Positions 8,410 through 10,691 of a stretch of DNA of 10,691 nucleotides are shown here, in pieces; position 1 is the first letter of the stretch; every line of letters starts with the position of its first letter. The DNA comes from Klebsiella pneumoniae (GTDB lineage Bacteria; Pseudomonadota; Gammaproteobacteria; Ga0077536): positions 1 to 10,691 of the forward strand of contig CAMCBY010000100.1 in NCBI GenBank assembly GCA_945873015.1, given 5' to 3'. Both the position numbers and the translations under genes were made by a program. The notes under the pieces were generated by a model. It saw only the letters and a list, made by a program, of their open reading frames with translations, was not told where the DNA came from and did no database searches.

Positions 8410-8452
8410 GCGGCGGCCGCCCGCGCGGGGTTTGCCTGGTTGTCCTGTTGCC

Positions 8453-8481
8453 TTGTTGGGACCCACTCGGCCGTGTACAGT
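8453..8481 (+). promoter_or_regulatory. Weak promoter candidate upstream of sgaA
   Basis: TTGTTG (8453-8458) and TACAGT (8476-8481) are 17 bp apart and resemble -35 and -10 boxes (three and four of six matches). A start near 8488 would leave a leader of roughly 110 bases before sgaA. The metZ-sgaA gap of 189 bp makes a separate promoter plausible, but the match is modest and no regulator site was identified. Confidence 0.3.
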
Positions 8482-8555
8482 GTCGCGGCCCGCGCACCCT
8501 CCCGTGCCGGGCGCGTTCAACCCAATCTGCCCGCGCGAAATACTCTGTAGTTGCT

Positions 8556-8598
8556 AGAGAGCGGTTTCCGGTAGCGGATCCCAACCGGAGGATTCTCT
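8556..8598 (+). promoter_or_regulatory. sgaA ribosome-binding site within a possible hairpin
   Basis: GGAGG (8587-8591) lies seven bases before the GTG at 8599, a good Shine-Dalgarno that fixes this start. It overlaps a potential stem: TCCGGT (8567-8572) pairs with ACCGGA (8584-8589), and outside that AGAGA (8556-8560) pairs with TCTCT (8594-8598). Folding would partly hide the ribosome-binding site. The base pairing is visible; any regulatory role is speculative. Confidence 0.4.
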
Positions 8599-9774
8599 GT
8601 GCCTGGAAGAAATCACCTGTTCGTTCCTGGTCCGACCAATATTCCCGAGCGCATCCGTCGCGCGATGGACGTGATGCTCGAAGATCACCGTGCCGGTGAC
8701 TTCCCGGACTTCGCCAAGCCTTTGTTCGAGGACATCAAGAAGATTTTCCAGACCACTGCCGGTCAGGTCTTCATTTTTAATTCCTCGGGTACCGGCGGCT
8801 GGGAAGCGGCGATGACCAATACCTTGTCGCCCGGCGACGGCGTTTTGCAATCGCGTTTCGGTCAGTTCAGCCATCTGTGGGCCGAACTGTGCCGCAAACA
8901 TGGCATGGAAGTGACGCTGGTCGAAGCACCGTGGGGCGAAGCCGTGCCCTATGACCGCTACGCGGAGATTCTGGGCGCTGACAAACAACACAAGATTAAA
9001 GCGGTGCTGGTCACTCATAACGAGACTGCGACTGGCGTCACCAGTGATATTCCCCGTGTGCGCAAGATACTCGATGACTTGAAGCACCCGGCCTTGCTCA
9101 TGATTGATGGCGTCAGCGCGATTGGCTGCATCGATTTCCGTATGGACGAGTGGGGCGTGGACATCGCGGTGTCCGGTTCGCAGAAGGGCCTCATGCTGCC
9201 GACCGGTCTGGGTCTGGTCGGTGTCAGTCAGAAGGCGCTCGAATGGCGCAAGAGCGCCAAGTGCCATCGCGCTTATTTCGACTTCGACGACCAGATGCGC
9301 ATGAACGCCGATGGCTGGTTTCCTTACACGCCGGCCATGACTTTGATTCGCGGTTTGCGCGAATCCATCAACATGCTGCTCGAAGAAGGTTTGCCGAATG
9401 TCTATGCGCGTCATGCGCGTTATGCCGAGGCCGTGCGCAAAGGCATCGCGGCGTGGGGGCTGGAACTCTGCGCGCGTGACCCGCTGAGCTATTCAAACAC
9501 CGTCAGCGCCATCGTGGTGCCGAAAGACAAGAATGCCAACGACGTGGTCAAGAACGCCTATGCGCGTTACAACCTGTCGCTCGGTGGCGGTCTGGGTGAC
9601 GTCGCCGGCAAAGTGTTCCGCATCGGTCACATGGGCGATTTAAACGAGATCATGGTGCTGTCGGCGCTGGCCGGTACCGAAATGGCACTGCGCGACAGTG
9701 GCATCGAAGTGGTGCCGGGCAGTGGCGTCGGGGCCGCGTCTGAATATCTGCGTACCACCTCCAAGCCTGCCTGA
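8599..9774 (+). CDS. sgaA: Serine-glyoxylate aminotransferase
   Basis: This PLP-dependent class V aminotransferase converts serine plus glyoxylate to hydroxypyruvate plus glycine, a core step of the serine cycle for C1 assimilation; it can also act in glyoxylate detoxification. The product is 391 residues, normal length. It begins with the family signature GRNHLFVPGPTN (3-14). NSSGTGGWEAA (61-71) forms the cofactor phosphate loop, and HNETATGVTS (140-149) is typical. Asp170 (LMIDGVSAIG) is the PLP-nitrogen contact and Lys196 (SGSQKGLMLP) the Schiff-base lysine. The GTG start has a strong Shine-Dalgarno. Alanine- or aspartate-glyoxylate specificity cannot be excluded from sequence alone. The neighbouring malyl-CoA-lyase-like gene supports a serine-cycle or glyoxylate role. 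Confidence 0.9.
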   Translation: MPGRNHLFVPGPTNIPERIRRAMDVMLEDHRAGDFPDFAKPLFEDIKKIFQTTAGQVFIFNSSGTGGWEAAMTNTLSPGDGVLQSRFGQFSHLWAELCRKHGMEVTLVEAPWGEAVPYDRYAEILGADKQHKIKAVLVTHNETATGVTSDIPRVRKILDDLKHPALLMIDGVSAIGCIDFRMDEWGVDIAVSGSQKGLMLPTGLGLVGVSQKALEWRKSAKCHRAYFDFDDQMRMNADGWFPYTPAMTLIRGLRESINMLLEEGLPNVYARHARYAEAVRKGIAAWGLELCARDPLSYSNTVSAIVVPKDKNANDVVKNAYARYNLSLGGGLGDVAGKVFRIGHMGDLNEIMVLSALAGTEMALRDSGIEVVPGSGVGAASEYLRTTSKPA

Positions 9775-9791
9775 GGCGCTGGACTGTGCAA

Positions 9792-9829
9792 GCGGACCGG
9801 CGTGGCAGCTATTGCCACGTCGGCTCCGC
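9792..9829. repeat. Stable 16-bp hairpin downstream of sgaA
   Basis: CCGGCGTGGCA (9797-9807) pairs with TGCCACGTCGG (9813-9823), with one G-U wobble around a GCTAT loop. After a one-base bulge, GCGGA (9792-9796) pairs with TCCGC (9825-9829). The structure begins 17 bases after the sgaA stop. No T run follows on either side, so it is not a classical intrinsic terminator. It could protect the 3' end of the sgaA message or act as a processing site; that is inference. Confidence 0.55.
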
Positions 9830-9841
9830 AAGGGATCCCAC

Positions 9842-9907
9842 TGTAGGTGCGATTTCAATCGCACATTCGACATCCTTATCCAATGTGCGATTGAAATCGC
9901 ACCTACA
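9842..9907. repeat. REPIN-like element (inverted pair of REP sequences)
   Basis: Two perfectly complementary 26-bp arms (9842-9867 and 9882-9907) surround a 14-base spacer, so the whole 66 bp can fold into one long hairpin. Each arm is also a small palindrome in its own right: GTGCGATT and AATCGCAC separated by two bases. Each arm starts from its outer end with TGTAGG, containing the GTAG tetranucleotide (9843-9846; CTAC at 9903-9906) that marks REP sequences moved by REP-associated tyrosine transposases (RAYTs). Size and symmetry match REPINs. No transposase gene is in the window, so mobilisation would be in trans. It ends just before the ribosome-binding site of the next gene. Confidence 0.75.
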
Positions 9908-9925
9908 AATTCCACGGAGACCTCT

Positions 9926-10691
9926 TTGAGCTTTACCCAATATCCGAGCGCCCGCGCACGGCTGCAACGCAGCCTGCTGGCGGTGCCCGGCAGCTGCCCG
10001 CAGTGGTTTGAGACTGCGCTCAACAGTGACGCGGACTATGTGCTGTTCGATTGCGCCGATGCGGTGGCGCCGGGCGACAAGCTGACGGCGCGCGCCAATG
10101 TCATCGCTGCGCTCAATGAGTTCGACTGGCGCGGCCACGGCAAGAGCGTCAGCGTGCGCATCAACGGGCTCGACACGCGTTACATGTATCGCGATGTCAT
10201 CGAACTGGTGGAACAGGCGGGCGCACATATCGCCACCCTGTTGATTCCGCGCGCCGGTGTGGCGGCCGACATCTACATGGTCGATTGCCTGTTGAGTCAG
10301 CTGGAAATGGCTTGCGAACTGCCCGAACGTATCGGCCTCGAGGCCAGGATTGAAACGACGCTCGGAATGGCGCATGTCGAAGCCATTGCCCACAGCAGTG
10401 CGCGCCTTGAGGCATTGCACTTCAGCATTGCCGATTACGCCGCCAGTTGTCATGCGCGTACGGTCTCCATCGGCGGTTTGAATCCCGATTACCCGGGCGA
10501 CCAATGGCATGCCAGCATGCAGCGCGTGCTGGTTGCGTGTCGGGCGCACGGCCTGCGCGCCATCGACGGGCCCTTCGATGATATTCACGATGGTGATGGT
10601 TTTATCGCAGCCGCGCGGCGCGCTGCGGCGCTCGGCTATGAAGGCAAGTGGGCTATCCATACTGCACAGGTGGCGCTTGCCAACGAGGTCA
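9926..10691 (+). CDS. Malyl-CoA-lyase-like (CitE/HpcH-HpaI family) CoA-ester lyase, partial
   Basis: The gene is open to the window end (255 residues visible of a family usually ~320). Family members cleave malyl-CoA to acetyl-CoA and glyoxylate in the serine cycle, using Mg2+. The TTG start at 9926 is supported by GGAGA (9916-9920), five bases upstream. Strong matches to malyl-CoA lyases are RLQRSLLAVPGS (12-23), VRINGLDTRYMYRDV (77-91, with the CoA/substrate Arg78), the presumed metal ligands Glu143 (RIETTLGM) and Asp170 (IADYAAS), IDGPF (213-217) and EGKWAIH (239-245). Oddities: the usual D-L-E-D motif reads DCAD (42-45), MIPK reads LIPR, IHPSQ reads IHTAQ, and a loop of about 20 residues before GDQWH (191-195) is missing relative to methylotroph MclA. 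It may be a divergent paralogue with another acyl-CoA substrate, so no symbol is given. Confidence 0.85.
   Translation, partial: MSFTQYPSARARLQRSLLAVPGSCPQWFETALNSDADYVLFDCADAVAPGDKLTARANVIAALNEFDWRGHGKSVSVRINGLDTRYMYRDVIELVEQAGAHIATLLIPRAGVAADIYMVDCLLSQLEMACELPERIGLEARIETTLGMAHVEAIAHSSARLEALHFSIADYAASCHARTVSIGGLNPDYPGDQWHASMQRVLVACRAHGLRAIDGPFDDIHDGDGFIAAARRAAALGYEGKWAIHTAQVALANEV

Noticed and set aside
8420..8434. Palindrome CCCGCGCGGG followed by TTT as a metZ terminator
   Set aside because: Only a three-base stem is possible with a normal loop, and three T residues are too few; not a convincing intrinsic terminator.
9842..9907. The repeated 23-26 base sequence as a CRISPR array or insertion-sequence ends
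   Set aside because: There are only two copies, in inverted rather than direct orientation, with a 14-base spacer and no cas or transposase gene; the REPIN interpretation explains symmetry and the GTAG heads.
9809..10660. Minus-strand open frame (283 codons) opposite the last gene
   Set aside because: The + strand frame from 9926 matches malyl-CoA-lyase motifs throughout; the minus frame has no recognisable motif and runs into the REPIN-like repeat.

Overview
The window is GC-rich, gene-dense chromosomal DNA, with every recognised gene on the + strand. The order trpB-trpA-accD-folC-(dedD-like SPOR gene)-cvpA-purF-metZ is a familiar arrangement in Gammaproteobacteria. The bifunctional-type FolC and the DedD/CvpA pair also point there. 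The last two genes, a serine-glyoxylate aminotransferase (sgaA) and a malyl-CoA-lyase-like CoA-ester lyase, belong to serine-cycle or glyoxylate C1 metabolism. They suggest a gammaproteobacterium with methylotrophic or C1/glyoxylate-assimilating capacity. This placement is inferred from gene content; there is no rRNA or other taxonomic marker here.

Layout. Positions 1-698 hold the 3' part of trpB. trpA (722-1540), accD (1537-2475), folC (2475-3797) and the dedD-like gene (3794-4780) are packed end to start with 1- or 4-base overlaps, so they probably form one translationally coupled operon. A 72-bp gap with a possible extended -10 promoter precedes cvpA (4853-5356). purF follows 1 base later (5358-6890), and its true start gives the N-terminal Met-Cys needed by the glutaminase.

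Positions 6891-7218 are the most interesting non-coding stretch. They contain a plausible sigma70 promoter, a sequence closely matching the SAM-II (metA-type/SAM-alpha) riboswitch aptamer, and an intrinsic terminator with an eight-T run. A competing hairpin shares strands with both the aptamer and the terminator. Together these make a complete candidate transcription-attenuation switch controlling metZ (7219-8409) by S-adenosylmethionine.

A 189-bp gap holds a weak promoter candidate and a ribosome-binding site that can be sequestered in a hairpin. It leads to sgaA (8599-9774, GTG start). Between sgaA and the next gene are a long stable hairpin and a 66-bp REPIN-like element with two 26-bp inverted arms and GTAG heads. 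The final gene (9926 to the window end, TTG start, cut off) is malyl-CoA-lyase-like. It keeps the presumed metal ligands but has changed several otherwise conserved active-region residues.

How the genes work together: the first block supplies tryptophan, malonyl-CoA, folylpolyglutamates and the first step of purine synthesis, with two cell-envelope proteins embedded in it. MetZ feeds sulfide into homocysteine under probable SAM feedback. SgaA makes glycine and hydroxypyruvate from serine and glyoxylate, and a malyl-CoA lyase would release that glyoxylate. Nothing here is wholly outside known biology. The riboswitch leader, the REPIN and the divergent lyase merit a closer look.
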